From: Nageia nagi
Taxonomy: Eukaryota; Pinophyta
Assembly (NCBI GenBank): GCA_050084985.1
Contig: JBITNC010000001.1
Coordinates: 193,130,001 to 193,194,000, forward strand
Direction: 5' to 3'
DNA: 64,000 nucleotides
This document shows positions 36,185 to 49,090 of this stretch, piece after piece. The notes beneath the pieces were generated by a model, which searched no databases, had not been told where the DNA came from, and saw nothing but the letters and a program-made list of their open reading frames with translations. The position numbers and the translations under genes are program-made. The stretch's first letter is position 1, and every line of letters begins with the position of its first letter.

Positions 36185-36200
36185 CTCCCCCTTAATGCAA
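36185..36200 (-). other. Copia 2 polypurine tract
   Basis: The minus strand reads GCATTAAGGGGGAG directly before the LTR terminus TGTTAGAATTTG. Confidence 0.85.
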
Positions 36201-36671
36201 TATTGGGATAGAGCGTAGAAGAGAGAAGAGAGAGAGTAAGAGAGAGTTCTCCTCCATAGAGATACAAGTGGAGATGAGAACATTTACATATTTGAGAATC
36301 TTTTTTGAGAACTAGTTTGAGACTCACTACATTACCATTTTACAAAAATGGTTTACAATACAATCATTAACCACAACTAGTTTCACTGTACATAGTAGTC
36401 GATCAACTTTAAGCTAACATGTGAGTCTCCATGAGCTAGCTTACACAAGGTGAGTAACTTGCATTTCTGAAGAAGATCCTGCATGCTACAAGCAACTCAT
36501 GAACAAAATTAGTTAGATGCATCATATATTCAAATAAGAGAATCAAATAATGCCATATTATAAATAACTGATCAATGGTGCACTATAAGTCATCACAGAG
36601 ATGCCAAGCCATCATTCATAGTCACCTATTGTATATAGACATGTGTTGATTTTTAATAGAGCATAAAAAAT

Positions 36672-36886
36672 TGTACAACAAGTTTCTCACGCAGAGCAAA
36701 CTTACCACAAAGGTATAGAATGTACAAGAAGTTCCTCACGTAGAGCGAACTTACCATGGAGGTATATCAATTATATGCTCAAAAAATTGTACAATAAGTT
36801 TCTCACATAGAGCAAACTTACCAGGGAGGTATAAAATGTACAATAAGTTTCTCACACAGAGCAAACTTACCATAGAGGTATATCAT
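36672..36886. repeat. Four-unit repeat between pol and polypurine tract of copia 2
   Basis: Units begin TGTACAA at 36672, 36721, 36788 and 36837. Each is about 49 bases and contains GTTTCTCACRYAGAGC and AACTTACCA. They pair into a 116-base higher-order unit, with units 1-2 repeated as 3-4. No coding meaning is seen. It sits in the 3' untranslated region of the element's RNA. Confidence 0.88.
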
Positions 36887-36950
36887 AATCAACACAATAT
36901 AACAACAAAAAAGGCCTCTTAGAGGTGAAGTTGTCATCACTAACAAAAGT

Positions 36951-39900
36951 TCAAACTTCACTCCCCCTTGAGGGCAACTTCACCAACCTGAGAGAATTCC
37001 TAAGCTTGCTGAACTGAGCTTCAGGAAGGGGCTTGGTGAATAAATCAATGGAGTTGTCAGTAGATGGACAATACTTCAAGTGTATGATCTAGAACCTTCT
37101 CCCTAATAAAATGGGCTTGGATTTCCACATGTTTGGTTCTTTGATGGAATACAGGATTCTTAGCCAAAGAGATAGCTGATTGATTATCTGAAGAGATAAG
37201 AGATGGGCCATTTTGCTCATACCTAATTTCATTCAAAAGATGCCTCAGCCAAATAGTGTCTTGGGTGATAACAGACATAGCTTGATATTTAGCTTCGGTG
37301 GTAGAAAGAGTCACAGTAGGTTGCTTCTTGGAAGCCCAAGAGATAGCACCTGAACCAATACTGAACACATATGCAGAGGTTGATTTTCTATCATCTCTAT
37401 CTCCCCCATAATCAAAATTAGAGAACCTAGAGAGAATAATTGAGGGCACTTTGGAATACTTAAGAGCAAGATCCTTTATCCCTGCCACATACCTCAATAT
37501 TTGCTTAACAGCATTGAGGTGTTCAACATATGGTTTTTGCATGAATTGTGCCATCAGATTCACTGCAAAGGTAATATCAGGTCGAGAGATAGTCAGATAC
37601 AGAAGACTACCGATCAATTGCCTATAAGTTGTAGCATCAGTCAACTAAGAATCTAAGCTTAGAGATACCATGATTCCAAGAGAAATAGGTATTGCAGCAT
37701 ATTTACACTCCTCCATTCCAAACTTTTGCAAGATGTCTGATATATACTTAGATTGACTAAGATAAGTACAATCTTTATGTTGGTATACTTGCATCCCAAG
37801 ATAGTAATGCAATAGACCTAGATCAATCATTTCAAATGTTGCCTTCAGTTTGGAGATGCACTCTTGGATGATTTCAATATTATTGCCAGTTATGAGAAGA
37901 TCATCCACATAAAGAAGAATTAAGACCACATCTTTTCCTTGATTGAGTACATAGATATCTAAGTCAGAGAAGCACTTGGAAAAACCAATATCTGCAAAGA
38001 ATCCTAAAATTTTCTTGTACCATGCTCTAGGTGCTTGCTTAAGTCCATACAAAGATTTCCTAAGCTTGCACACTAAAGACTCTTTACCTTCTGGAATAAA
38101 TCCTTCTGGTTGATTAATGTAGATTACTACATCCAAGTCACCATTGAGAAATGCACTCTTGACATCAAGTTGAAAAGCTTTCCATCCTTGAGCTGCAGAA
38201 AGAGCAAGGATTATCCTGACAGTAGGCATCTTGGCCACAGGAGCAAAGGTTTCCTCATAATCAATACCATATTTCTAAGTGAATCCTTTGGCCACTAACC
38301 TTGCTTTGTATTTTTCAATTTTTCCATCAAAATTGTACTTGACCTTATATATCCATTTATTTCCAATCACATTTTTCTCATTGGGATAAGGAACCAAATC
38401 CCAAGTTTCATTTTTCATGAAGGCCTCATACTCAACTTTCATAGCTTCCATCCAACACTCTTGCTTGGAAGCTTCTTTGAAGGTTGATGGATCATTCGTA
38501 TTATCAATTTTGGCAAATAAAGATTTATTCAAGGTCATACTTCTTGTAATTCTCTGAGCTGAAGAATTTTGCTCTTGTGGTGACTTCCCTACATAATCAT
38601 CCAACCAGTTAGGTGCAGACGAAGAATCATCTGAATTAGACACCTTAGCATGAGAAGTCATATCCTCAGGAAGTTCATTGAACTTGACATCCCTAGAAAC
38701 AAAGACTATGTTATGGGATGAGAAGTAGAGCCTATAACCTCTATGTTGATTATCATACCCCACAAAGATGCATTTTTCTGATCTTTTATCCAACTTATTT
38801 CTTTTCTTTGAGGTAATGAAGGCAAATGCATCACAACTGAAGACCCTAAAGTGTGAGAGGTTAGGTTTCTTTCCTATCCATGCTTCATACAGAGTTTTAC
38901 CTTCAACTACTTTAGTAGGACACCTATTTAGGGTGTGAATAGCAGTGTGAACAACTTCACCCCATAAGAAACTAGGAAGGTTACCCAACATGCACCTTGC
39001 CATTTCCATAATGGTTCGATTCTTCCTTTCAGCAACTCCATTTTGTTGAGGGGTGTAAGGGATTATGAATTGCTGCTTGATCCCATGTTTAACACAGTAG
39101 TCATTAAACTCATTGCTATTATACTCACCCCCATTATCAGATCTCAGCATCTTGATCTTAAAATCAATTTGATTTTCAACAAGAGCCTTGAAGTCTTTAA
39201 ACCTGTCAAAAGTTTGATCCTTGTGCTCAAGTAGATAACCAAATGTCATCCTACTGAAGTCATCAATGAAGGTCAGAACATAAGAAGCTCCCCCTAGAGA
39301 CTTAGTCTGAAATGGACCCATCAAATCTGAATGCACAAGCTGAAAAGGATGAGTAGCCCGAGTTGCCTTATCTTTTTCAAACTTTTGCCTATTCATCTTT
39401 CCTAGAATGCACCTTTCACAGAGACCAATTATGGGTGAAATATTAGGTAAACCTTCCACAAGTTCTTGAGTTTTTATATCTTGAATACTCTTGTGGTTAA
39501 GGTGCCCTAATCGTTGATGCCAAAGATTACCCTTTGAACAAACATTTGTAGCAAGACACATTTTTGAAGGAACTTGATCCACAATATAAAGGTCATCCTT
39601 TACTAATCCTTTCATGAAGGTGGCAAGTCCTTTCTTGACACACCAGGAGTGTGAGGTAAACTCAAATGAGTATCCTTTCCTTGTAATCTGAATTACGAAG
39701 ATAAGATTCATCCTTAGTTTAGGCATATAAAAAACATTATCAAGAGCCTTTCCATGAATTTTCACACTCCCTATTCCTTGAACATCAAGGACTGTATTAT
39801 CACCTATCACAACTGCATCCTTCTTGTACTTATGAAAGTTTTCAAACTTATCCTTTTCATAACACATGTGATTAGTGCATCCTAAATCAACAATCCAATC

Positions 39901-40863
39901 ATTTGAAACAGTTTGAGTCATTGAGTAGTAGGCAACAATAGCAACATGCTTGTTCTTCTTTTTATTATTGAAATTTCTCACATTTGCATTTCCCTTACCT
40001 TTTTGAGCAAATATTTTTTTATGACAATCATAATCTTTGTGCCCATAGATGCTACAAAAGTTACAATTTCCATCAAACTTTTCCTGAGGTGTTGGATTGC
40101 TTTATCCAGTTTTGTCATTCCTTTGCTTGAAGTTGCCATTATTGTTTCCCTTTTTCTCATACTTCCTGAAGGTAGATGACGACTTGTTATCTTTGAATTT
40201 ATAATGTTTGAACTTCTTCTTGAAATGAGTTTTGGTTGCTCCTAGAGCAATGTTATTATCCTTTGGAGAAAGGTTCAACATTTTCTTATTCAAAGTTTCC
40301 TCATGCTTTAGAAGGAGTCTAGAAAGGTTATCAAAAGAGATGACATCTTCTTCATCATCGAGCCTTGTTTCCATAACCGTGACAAAGTTACTAAACTTTG
40401 TAGAAAGGCTTTGAAGAATGATGAATACCATGAACTCATCATTGATCCAGTTGCACCTACAGCTAACCAGTTGTGTCCTGAGGTCAATGATTTTGTTCAA
40501 GTAGATAGAAGCACTTTCATCTTCACCTTGATGATATTGCAACAACTTTTGTAAAATGGTGAACCTCCTTGAAAATTTTGACCCAAGGTAAATTTTCTTC
40601 AACCTATCCCAAGCTTCCTTTGCTGATGTTGAAGAAGAGATCATGAGAAGGATGTCATATAAAACTACACGATAAATCATTGAAGTTGCTAACTCATTCT
40701 TTGAGTTGTATATTTCAAGAGCCTTCTCATCGGTAGGAGTGACCAAGTCTTCATTAACTATCTACCATAGCTTCCTTGATTGTAACTCAGCTTTCATATG
40801 AGGTTCCCATATTCCAAAGTTGGAACTGTCGAGTATATGCTTGGGTATGAAGGTTTCAACCAT
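36951..40863 (-). pseudogene. Copia 2 gag-pol polyprotein with four nonsense codons and a frameshift
   Basis: Starts at ATG 40863. Gag (40863 to about 40000) ends with the CCHC knuckle C-N-F-C-S-I-Y-G-H-K-D-Y-D-C. The protease motif reads D-L-G-C-T-N-H-M, where D-S-G is expected. The HHCC domain and integrase core follow, with the triad D, D, E in H-S-D-L, R-S-D-N-G-G and N-G-V-A-E-R, the last two separated by 35 residues. RT has L-L-Y-V-D-D-L-L-I-T-G, and RNase H extends through T-K-H-V-E. In-frame stops lie at 40762-40764 (TAG), 40102-40104 (TAA), 38275-38277 (TAG) and 37645-37647 (TAG). All sit in one frame, so they are point mutations. A one-base slip near 37085 puts the last 45 codons, ending at 36951, out of frame. 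It cannot yield a functional polyprotein. Confidence 0.93.
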
Positions 40864-42640
40864 TGCTACACAAAAATAAATATGCAATAAGAATGAAAAT
40901 TTTTACAATTTTCCATCTATACATATAAAACATCTCATAAGTAAACATGTCCCACATGTGTAAACTTATAAACCATGATCCGTAGAAGGATAAAGTTGAG
41001 GTTGTTTTCTTGTATAGAATTAGGCCTTCACCTGGATGCCCATAAGGTGGAGCCCAAGTACTACCAGTCCTCAACCAGTTCACCTTGGTCAGTAATATAC
41101 TCTCACAAGGAGAAGTAGCAACTATTTTCCAAGGATCTGATGTATCTTGGACCGGCCATTTTAATTATGTTTTTAAGGTTTTCAATTTTCCTCCTAGGTT
41201 ATCAGGATAATCCCTGAATGGACGTGCGGACATGTGGTATCACTACACACATGCCTATCCACCTAATAGAGTTATGTCCAATCCAACAGAGGTCTTAGGG
41301 GCAATTAAGATGGACTTACCACCACTTGGTTCTTCGGAGTAAAAAGGTTCCAATCTACCCTGTCCTCACCTTGTGGCTCCCCAAACAAGTCATGTTGTGG
41401 AAAAATACATGCGGATGTGTTCATTTTAGGGGTTACTTTCAATATTTTGCATTTTGCAAGTATAAAGCAATTGTGCAAAAATATAAAGTAAAGTAAAAAT
41501 ACTTCATCCACACGAACTTGAAACCTTAAGAGTCCAATGGGTTTTGTACTAACCCCTAAAGGACTTTTTACATTTTGCATACTTCGTTCAAGTTCAAAAA
41601 TTCATTAAAACACTTTAATGAATTTTAAAAAGGCTAAGTCCTACTTAGCATTAATCCATAACTTAATCATGCATTATTCCATGACTTAAAAATTAAGTAA
41701 TAAATATGCATCATGCATTATTTAACTTAAAATTTTAAGTACTAAGCATGCTTTATTCCTAACAAGGTTAAGAGGCATGCATTATAAATTTAACATGCAA
41801 GATCCATGCAAGATCTAGATAAAGATTTAAGTAAAAAAATTATAAAAATTCCCCCCTTTTTTACTTAAAGTTCTAAAACTTGGATGCTAAAAAAATGTCT
41901 ATTAAGTATGGTTCCTCCCTCCTTTTCACGTAATGTGTTATCCCTAAAACACTTGTATGCTAAAATTGGTCTTTGAAGTATGCATTTTAAGTAAAAAATG
42001 TCTTTTGTTTACTTAAAAATAGCATAGGTTTTTAGGAAATATGAAATACTTAAAAAGGACTTAGGTAAAATCCCTTAAATGGTTAATTAGACCTAGACTT
42101 AAAAATTCAATCCCTTTGCAGTGGGTAAAAAAATAAAAGCTCAACAACTATTTGTGGAAAAAAAAATTGGAAGGTGGCCATGGTTAAGCCACATGGAGGT
42201 TGAGAGGCTGGGTGGTAGAGGGAGTCCAAAGTCAGCGAGGAGGGAGAAGAGTAGATGCATCGTGTGTTTGATTTGATCAATCGACATGGTGTGTTTTTAC
42301 CAGGAGGGAGAAAGTCTTCGTATCAAAATCAAATATAGTCGATGTGGAGGGAGCTATATTTACAAACCAATGTTAAGGAACAGGGAGATCTCCCCCATCT
42401 GCATTTCCATGGGAATAAATAGCAAATTATCAACAAAGAGATCAAGCGATGAATTTCCTTTGACAAAATTACTTCACAATGGGAAAACGAGGAGGGATTC
42501 CACATCATGATGAGGGAAAACGAGGAAGGAGAGGTTGAGCACAAGGCAGGATAGAAGGTCGCTCGATGTGGCATCATCACGATGAAGCGTGCGCTCTTTG
42601 CAGCGGGCTGTGAGGCATCTGCACGCTCGTGGTGCAAAGT
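40864..42640 (-). other. Copia 2 leader, gag-proximal part
   Basis: No coding domain recognised. Several short open frames occur on both strands. The stretch 41580-42080 is rich in ACTTAAA and TTAAGT words. It forms part of the 3 kb between primer-binding site and gag. Confidence 0.5.
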
Positions 42641-42649
42641 GGAGGGAGG

Positions 42650-43030
42650 AGGGGTTAGTGAGAGAGGCATCTCGTTAAACAATTTGTAGACCACTTCAAC
42701 ATTCCATTTTGTGCATATCCTATGATCATTGCAATCCATGAAATTATATCTGCATCATGCATCGTGTCAAACAATTCACGTGCCTTCCTTTCGCTTCCAT
42801 TTTGTGCATATCCTGCGATCATTGCAATCCATGAAACTCTATCTACATCATGCATCATGTTAAACAATTCACATGCCTTCCTTTTGCTTCCATTTTGTGC
42901 ATATCCTATGATCATTACAGTCCATGAAACTCTATCTACATCTTATCAAATAATTTGCATGACTTCCCTACGCTTCCACCATGGACGTGGACAGCAAGTC
43001 GGCGAGGCATTTTGTCAAACAGTTTGCAGA
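42650..43030 (-). pseudogene. Captured PPR gene fragment in the copia 2 leader
   Basis: The minus strand reads three clear PLS-type PPR repeats in one frame from about 42950 to 42655. Each has V-S-W-I-A-M-I-A-G-Y-A-Q-N-G followed by A-R-E-L-F-D-T-M, with a 31-residue (93-base) period. A fourth unit continues after a one-base frame change as V-V-Y-K-L-F-N-E-M-P (about 42690-42660). Upstream, near 43010, K-L-F-D-K-M-P-R-R marks an older, frameshifted unit. PPR proteins are nuclear-encoded RNA-binding factors of mitochondria and plastids. No start codon context, transit peptide or E/DYW tail is present, so this is a fragment. It is on the same strand as gag-pol and would be carried in the element's RNA. 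Confidence 0.88.
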
Positions 43031-43847
43031 CCCATTCAACATACCGTTTTATTTGACCCCCCCTAAATTTTTATATATAATAATAATAATTATATGGTTT
43101 TATTTATTTATAAATTGATAATTTAAAAAAATCCTTATTTGATAGTTTTTAAATACCTTTCCCCCTTTTTAAGCTATGAAATAGCTATGATGAGAGATGT
43201 AATTAAAAAAATAATTGTAAAAACATTTTGTATGGCTCTCATCATATAGATATTAAGGAAAATACATCTTTTTTTAATAAATGGCTTACAATATGTTATT
43301 TCTATATACTAACCTCTTAAACATGTTTACTAGAGGATAGAAAAAATTACCCATATTTTGCAAATAACAAAAAAGTTAACACATAGTTCAAAATGTGTTA
43401 GTGTCATAAGAACAAATCAAGTTTAAATATAACATATTATTGCCATTTTGATCATATAAAGACCTCTTAATACCAAAGGAATAAAAGGTATGTAAAAGAA
43501 AAAATAATAGCAATATTGCAACTAATAAAAAAAAATGTTAGTATACAAATTGCAAATTTGGCATAATGTATTATTGCCCAATCACTTAACATAAAAGATT
43601 GTTAGTAGAACAAACAAAATGAGTAATAATATATTATGTTATTGAGGCAATGTTTGCTAAGAGTTGAACTAACATAATCATAAAAGAATGTTAGTATCAA
43701 AATGAAATAATTCATAAGATAACCAAAGGAGGAGGAAATTTATACCTTCTTTTGGAATTTACCTCACCAAGACCTTAAAATTGAAAGAATAAGAGCTTCC
43801 ACACCAAAAAGAGCTTCTAACACCAAGAAGAAGAGCTTCCACACCAA

Positions 43848-43859
43848 GCTCTGATACCA
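43848..43859 (-). other. Copia 2 primer-binding site (initiator tRNA-Met)
   Basis: The minus strand reads TGGTATCAGAGCTTGG two bases inside the 5' LTR. Confidence 0.95.
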
Positions 43860-43861
43860 AT

Positions 43862-44319
43862 TGAAGGATTTAGATCTACTCTAATCCTCAAGGTCCAAGA
43901 CTAGGAAACTCAACCATTCAAGATAACACACATATAATGTGGTTCCTCCCTCCTTGGGAGTACATCCACAACTAGTTCTCAATTGTCAATCTATGCACCT
44001 CTTACTACAATTCTCTTCCTCTCCTACACAACTTAGTAGAGTAATCTTACTCCAAAAACTTAGTTATGTTACAAGAGGAGAGGCCCTCTATTTATAGCTT
44101 GAGAGCACCTCCCTAACCTCCCTTTAACCCAAGGGTAAGGTTAGGGTTACAATAAATGTATCACCTAACTTTAACCTACCAACTAACCACATGGTAAAGT
44201 CAAAGTCTACATAATAAAGAATTCAATTAATCCCTTAAGGTATCTACATATCCTTTAAGTGATTAATTGAATTTACAAGGAGTTTAGATATTCACAATAT
44301 TTCATTACAAATTCTAACA
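43862..44319 (-). repeat. Copia 2 LTR (5')
   Basis: 458 bp, the same length as 35727-36184, with two differences. Confidence 0.95.
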
Positions 44320-46300
44320 AGATGAAATTAATATAATATCCATTATTTTACTATGGTCGATGCAACTCATAATTCTATTTAATCATGAAATATGGACTAC
44401 TATTATTGCAACTCATAGTCTATGGAGATCAAGCTAATGAGGTCCTTTTTAATACCCTAAGCTTGGAACAACCATGATTATCAAGTTGATGAAAACTTTT
44501 AATGATGCAAGCTTGGAATAACCTATAATAAATAAGAGATTTTCTCATGGAGTGCCCATGGCCTTGAAATTTTTTGTTAGCATAACATTGAACAATATTA
44601 TTTCATTCCCATGAAGATACAAAAATTCATTGGTTTTACATATCCATATTGTACATTTGATCACATTGAAGTATTGATTTTCAATGTAAACCTACACCAT
44701 TGACGGTGTGTATTTCATAAAATTTGACGATCATGTATTTTGCAATTTTGTTCCTCATTTCCATATCAATGTAAATTTATAACATCAATGATATTTTCAT
44801 TCATATTTTTGCATAATTACAACATGACCCATTTGTAAACAATTCATATTAAACATACATCATTGGTGGCATGAGAGTAGTCATATCAAATCTATAAATT
44901 CAAATGATATTCAATTGAAACTTATAAATAATATTTTGTATCATATCAATCATGAAATCACATCTCCACATAGCATAGTATTTTCATTATAAGCAATAAA
45001 TTTTCAATTTTTGACCCCGTATACATTCAATCTATGCAACGATCATACAATTGAGATATCAATCTTTTTATCCAATAAAATTGTGCTAGCATGATCAATT
45101 TTTGAAAGATCATTAATTCTACTTTTTGCATGATGCTAATGGTGTGTGAATGAATAAATTCATCCTTAAGAAAAAGAGTGCACCCAATTGGTATTAAAAA
45201 ATGAATATTCAACTTTTCACCATTCTAAAATAATGCATATAAGTAAAGATAAAAAATTTGTATGTCATTTAAATAAGCCTGATTTTTATAATTTAAAATA
45301 TCACCTTAGTACTCATACAACATTTGTGTTATGTATCTATTTTTATTTATCAAAATAATAATTTTATCATAGCATTTAGAGCACTTACCAATTTGACATA
45401 AAACATGTTGTTGGTGGTGTCCATTTACTATTAATAAATTTTTAAAAATGAAATGTATTCAATTTCCACACCAATACATAACGTAAGTTATGTGTTTTAA
45501 TATTCTTACCATTCTTTATCATTAGGCATTGAATTGGTCACAAATTTTATGAGTTGGACATCATCAACAACATGGGATTAACAAAATTTATGTTTCAAAA
45601 AGAAATTGCAGCCATGTAAAATATTTTCTTACATTTTGCACACATGTTCAAGAAGCTAGGAAAATAAAAGGTAATATTTTATAAAGCCCTACATGGAGCC
45701 AGGCTTAGGGAGAAAAGAGTGAATAAAATAAACTTTTGTTAAATTTTTAGGTTATTTGAGCTTTCATGTTCTTATTTGTTACTATCTTTGAGGTTTCCTG
45801 ATATGTGTGGTCCACCATGGTGACACTGTTTGCTCCTTCTCAATCTTGTTGGAATTTTCCCCTCAATTAGCCATTGGATTTTCACTAAATTTCTTTGCCT
45901 CAAGCTAGTTGCCTGTTTGATTTTATTTTTTAGCATGGAAGATGATGGTTGGCATAGTGTAGGGAGGCCTTTGATCAGTTGGAGAGGTCATGTTGCAAAA
46001 TACATATGAAGTCTATCTTTTTAGCATGTAGTAAGTTCCCATTATTTACTTTCTTTTCTCAAATTTATTAATTTTTAATGATGTTACTTAGGGTTTTAAT
46101 TATTTCACACCACATTTTACCCCTTTTTTTGAATTATTTTGATTTATTTGTCACTTTAGCTTGGTTTTTATGATTTATTTATTGTTAAATTCTTATAGGA
46201 TCACAAGATTCTCAATAGGGAGGATCAATATCAATCGTGGCCTTGGATAAGGCCTGTTCATGGTAGAGGATGAACCATAGGGATGATCGGGTACATCCAA
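44320..46300. other. Outer element interior, no gene seen
   Basis: AT-rich and stop-dense on both strands. A pol region would be expected near here in an autonomous gypsy element, but no RT, RNase H or integrase motif is found. Confidence 0.5.
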
Positions 46301-46329
46301 CAGGACCTATCCCTTCTTACTACCCTGGA

Positions 46330-47904
46330 TAAGAGGTGATACCTTGATTGCAACTTGTTTCACCTACCCGTAGGTGAAATAAGTATCACTCTCCTTGATG
46401 TTTACAATATTTAGGGTGTGCCCATCTAGGGTCAACTTTTTCATTTGGTCAAGGTCTTAGAAAATAATGAGAGTAGCTCACCCTATGGCTCATAGGGGAG
46501 GAAGACCATGACTAGGAGCACTATGCTACCCATATTGTAGAGGCATGCAAGTTTTCTTCACTCAAATGCCACTTGAGGCTTTATATCACTTCTATCATTA
46601 CAACCTACCTATTCCCAAACAAGAGAAGCTCCTCATTTGCTCTTAGCCTAGTTTGGCTAGTATAGGAGATTTATGCATGAGGGAATTGATTTGCATGGGT
46701 GCCACTAGTGTTTGCATAATTATATAAAGACTTATTTAGCTTCATGAGTGTTGATAAATTCAACATCATGATTACACATGCAGGCCTTCTTTAGGTGTGG
46801 GGCTATGAGAAGATAGTGATCATTTGACTCATAGGTTTATAGAGAGTTAGAGATGACCTAGGGGATATTGCATTGATAATTATGGGTGTTGAGGGCATGT
46901 GGATATAGGTATCCATAGACTTTAGAGGCTCAAAGGAATGAGATAGATGATCTCCAAGCTAAGGATCTTGTTTGGGTGTCTTATAGATTTTGTGTGGGAT
47001 GAGGATGCCCATCATCTTTCTTAGGTAAGGCAAGATTGCTTTCTCTAGATACTAGGTACTTAGATAGTTTGGGATCTAGAAAGGGATCCCTCTAGCTTTG
47101 ACCTATTATAGATGCTACATGAATGATAGAGATGCTTCAAAGGGAGTGTAGATTATACTAGCATGGAGATTAACCTAGGAGGAGCCTAGGGTACATGTAA
47201 TGGTGATGGATATCTCTATGGCACTCAAGATCACCATAGGGTTTCTATCATGGTAGTAGGCTATGTATCTAGCCCCCTTTATAGTTGGATGATGAGGAAG
47301 CTACATCCGAGGGATCTTTGAATGAGGACCCTCACTAGGTTGACAACCTGATGCATGACATTCCTATGTAAAGGAAACCTACAACCCCATGATTAGATAC
47401 ATTGGTAGAGTTCATACCAATAGTGTCCCTAGGTAACTATTTAACATTTATATACTAAAATGTGCAAGTTTTTATATGACCAAGTGACTAACTTTGTTGA
47501 ACATGATTGCAAGAGAGAGAGATACACAGATGGAAGCCCTAGAGGTAGAGATTAAGAGGCTTAAGCCTTTAAATATTGAGGTAACCACCCTATAGGCTAC
47601 CATGGCATCCATGGATGCCTATATTACCATGATGGAGTAATACCAAAGAGATCATATTGATATGACCCCTCCAAATGAGAAATGGGCATTCATCGATATC
47701 TTGATGGATTGCATCAAGAAGGAAAATGATATGGCAAATTTGAAGGATAAGTATGGGTTTTCCAATGCTCTTATAGCCACACATGGTATTAGCATCAATG
47801 GGGTTTTGGGTGGGTTTTATTTTTTGGGTCCTAGTAGCAGGAGTAGGACAACTAGGCCTAGGACTAGCGAGGTTGAGAGTAGTGGTAGTAGTGCACACCA
47901 CTAA
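46330..47904 (+). pseudogene. Plant mobile domain (PMD) remnant, antisense to the outer element
   Basis: On the plus strand, F-H-L-P-V-G-E-I-S-I-T-L-L-D-V-Y followed by G-V-P-I (about 46358-46430) matches the PMD core usually reading FHLPxGEMTITLxDVxxLxGLPI. Further on, Y-L-F-P-N-K-R-S-S-S, then F-A-W-V-P-L-V-F-A, then L-Y-K-D-L-F (about 46607-46740) matches the second conserved PMD block, at the correct distance. Stops and frameshifts are common. A last open frame, 47662-47904, continues a charged, helical segment (from about 47505) that may be the C-terminal coiled part. PMD proteins occur both as domesticated genes (MAIN/MAIL families) and inside plant transposons. The antisense position in a Tat-like element suggests a transposon passenger. 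Confidence 0.72.
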
Positions 47905-47954
47905 TTTTATACCATGGATATGGATCCATCCCTATTTTGTATATTTTTTTTATG

Positions 47955-47974
47955 ATATATATATATATATATAT
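47955..47974. repeat. (AT)n microsatellite
   Basis: A dinucleotide run just after the PMD remnant. Confidence 0.9.
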
Positions 47975-49090
47975 TGATCCTTTTTTTCTCTAATTTATGT
48001 AAATGTATGATATGTTTTGACATGTGAATGGTTTATATTTGCTCATATAGTTGTACATGTTATAATTTAACACTTGGGTTCCAAAGTACAAATTTCAAAG
48101 TTGTAACAAACAAATCATTCACTTAACACCATCATATACAACACCAAGTAATAACTCAATATATAAAATGAATGCAAGTGCATAACATACCTAAAACACA
48201 TATCTAGCATAATCAATCTCAAAAATGAAATCAAGGTCCCTTGGTACCAAATTTAAACAACAAATAAAATACTATTAATTTTAATTCTATTTTGGGAAAT
48301 GCATGTTATTAATGATGTGATAATAAGTGATACACCATTAGTGGCATAGTTTTTGACTATTAAGAAAGAGAATTTATGAGGTAATTTCTCTAATTTTTTC
48401 CAAAAATCCAATAAAATAATAACTTGGCATATATACAAATGAATTATACACATTTTCCAAACCAAGAAATAACCTATCTAATATACATTACCATTTGGCT
48501 TTTTTATAGTTTAAGCAATAACTTTGCTTACCTGGGAAGGTTTTTTAACCCAGATATAGTTTATAAATGCAGGTATAAAGAGAGGTGCTTTCTTGATGAT
48601 GTATTTTATGTTGTTGGTTGTTTGCAAATAGGTTTGCATGCTATTGATGGTGTGATTTCCATACATTTTCCATCATGTTTTTTGTTCCTTTCATTATAGC
48701 TTTTTCCTATCTTTTGCTAATGATTTTTGCATCCATATCTATTAGGAAAATAATAATTCATGCAACTTGAAGTACTTATCGAATGGATGAATCCCCTTGG
48801 TTATTGAGTTGTATTTAGTAATGGATTCATAAATATCTTCAATTATTCATTATCAGGGTGTATAGATCCCTTGATCAATTTTTTCATCCATTCTAATTAT
48901 TTTCTTGTTAATGAAGTTTTGAATGATGTTTCTTAAGATCCTGTAATTTCTTGTTAGGTGTCGTATGATAATTATAAAATTATTCATACCTATAATTTTT
49001 AGGAACATTGTTAGGAAAGTGATGTTGAACCATTGGTGGAAGCTCAATAAATTCCTCATTTAACAACACATTAAGAATATTATCAACAAT
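47975..49090. other. Outer element interior, no recognisable gene
   Basis: AT-rich. Short frames on both strands (48253-48465, 48424-48699, 48853-49059) show no family motif. A gag zinc knuckle would be expected on the minus strand in this stretch but was not found. Confidence 0.45.

Larger units (their letters stand above)
35727..44319 (-). mobile_element. Copia 2: near-complete Ty1/copia element with PPR-bearing leader
   Basis: The LTRs 35727-36184 and 43862-44319 are both 458 bp and differ at two positions by eye, both T versus C. Flanking 5-mers are GGATG and AGATG, a target-site duplication with one mismatch. On the minus strand it has a primer-binding site, a 3 kb leader, a gag-pol coding region with complete protein-domain order, tandem repeats, and a polypurine tract. 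Coding stays in a single frame from gag to RNase H but is broken by four stop codons and one late frameshift. It inserted into the interior of the 30042-51814 element. Confidence 0.95.

Noticed and set aside
42286-42739. Open frames at 42286-42510 (plus) and 42329-42739 (minus)
   Set aside because: The minus frame contains one real PPR unit at its start and then unrelated sequence. The plus frame has no motif. Only the PPR segment is kept.
46330-47904. Reading the PMD region as a live host gene
   Set aside because: Many stops and frame changes interrupt the conserved blocks, and it lies inside a bounded retroelement.
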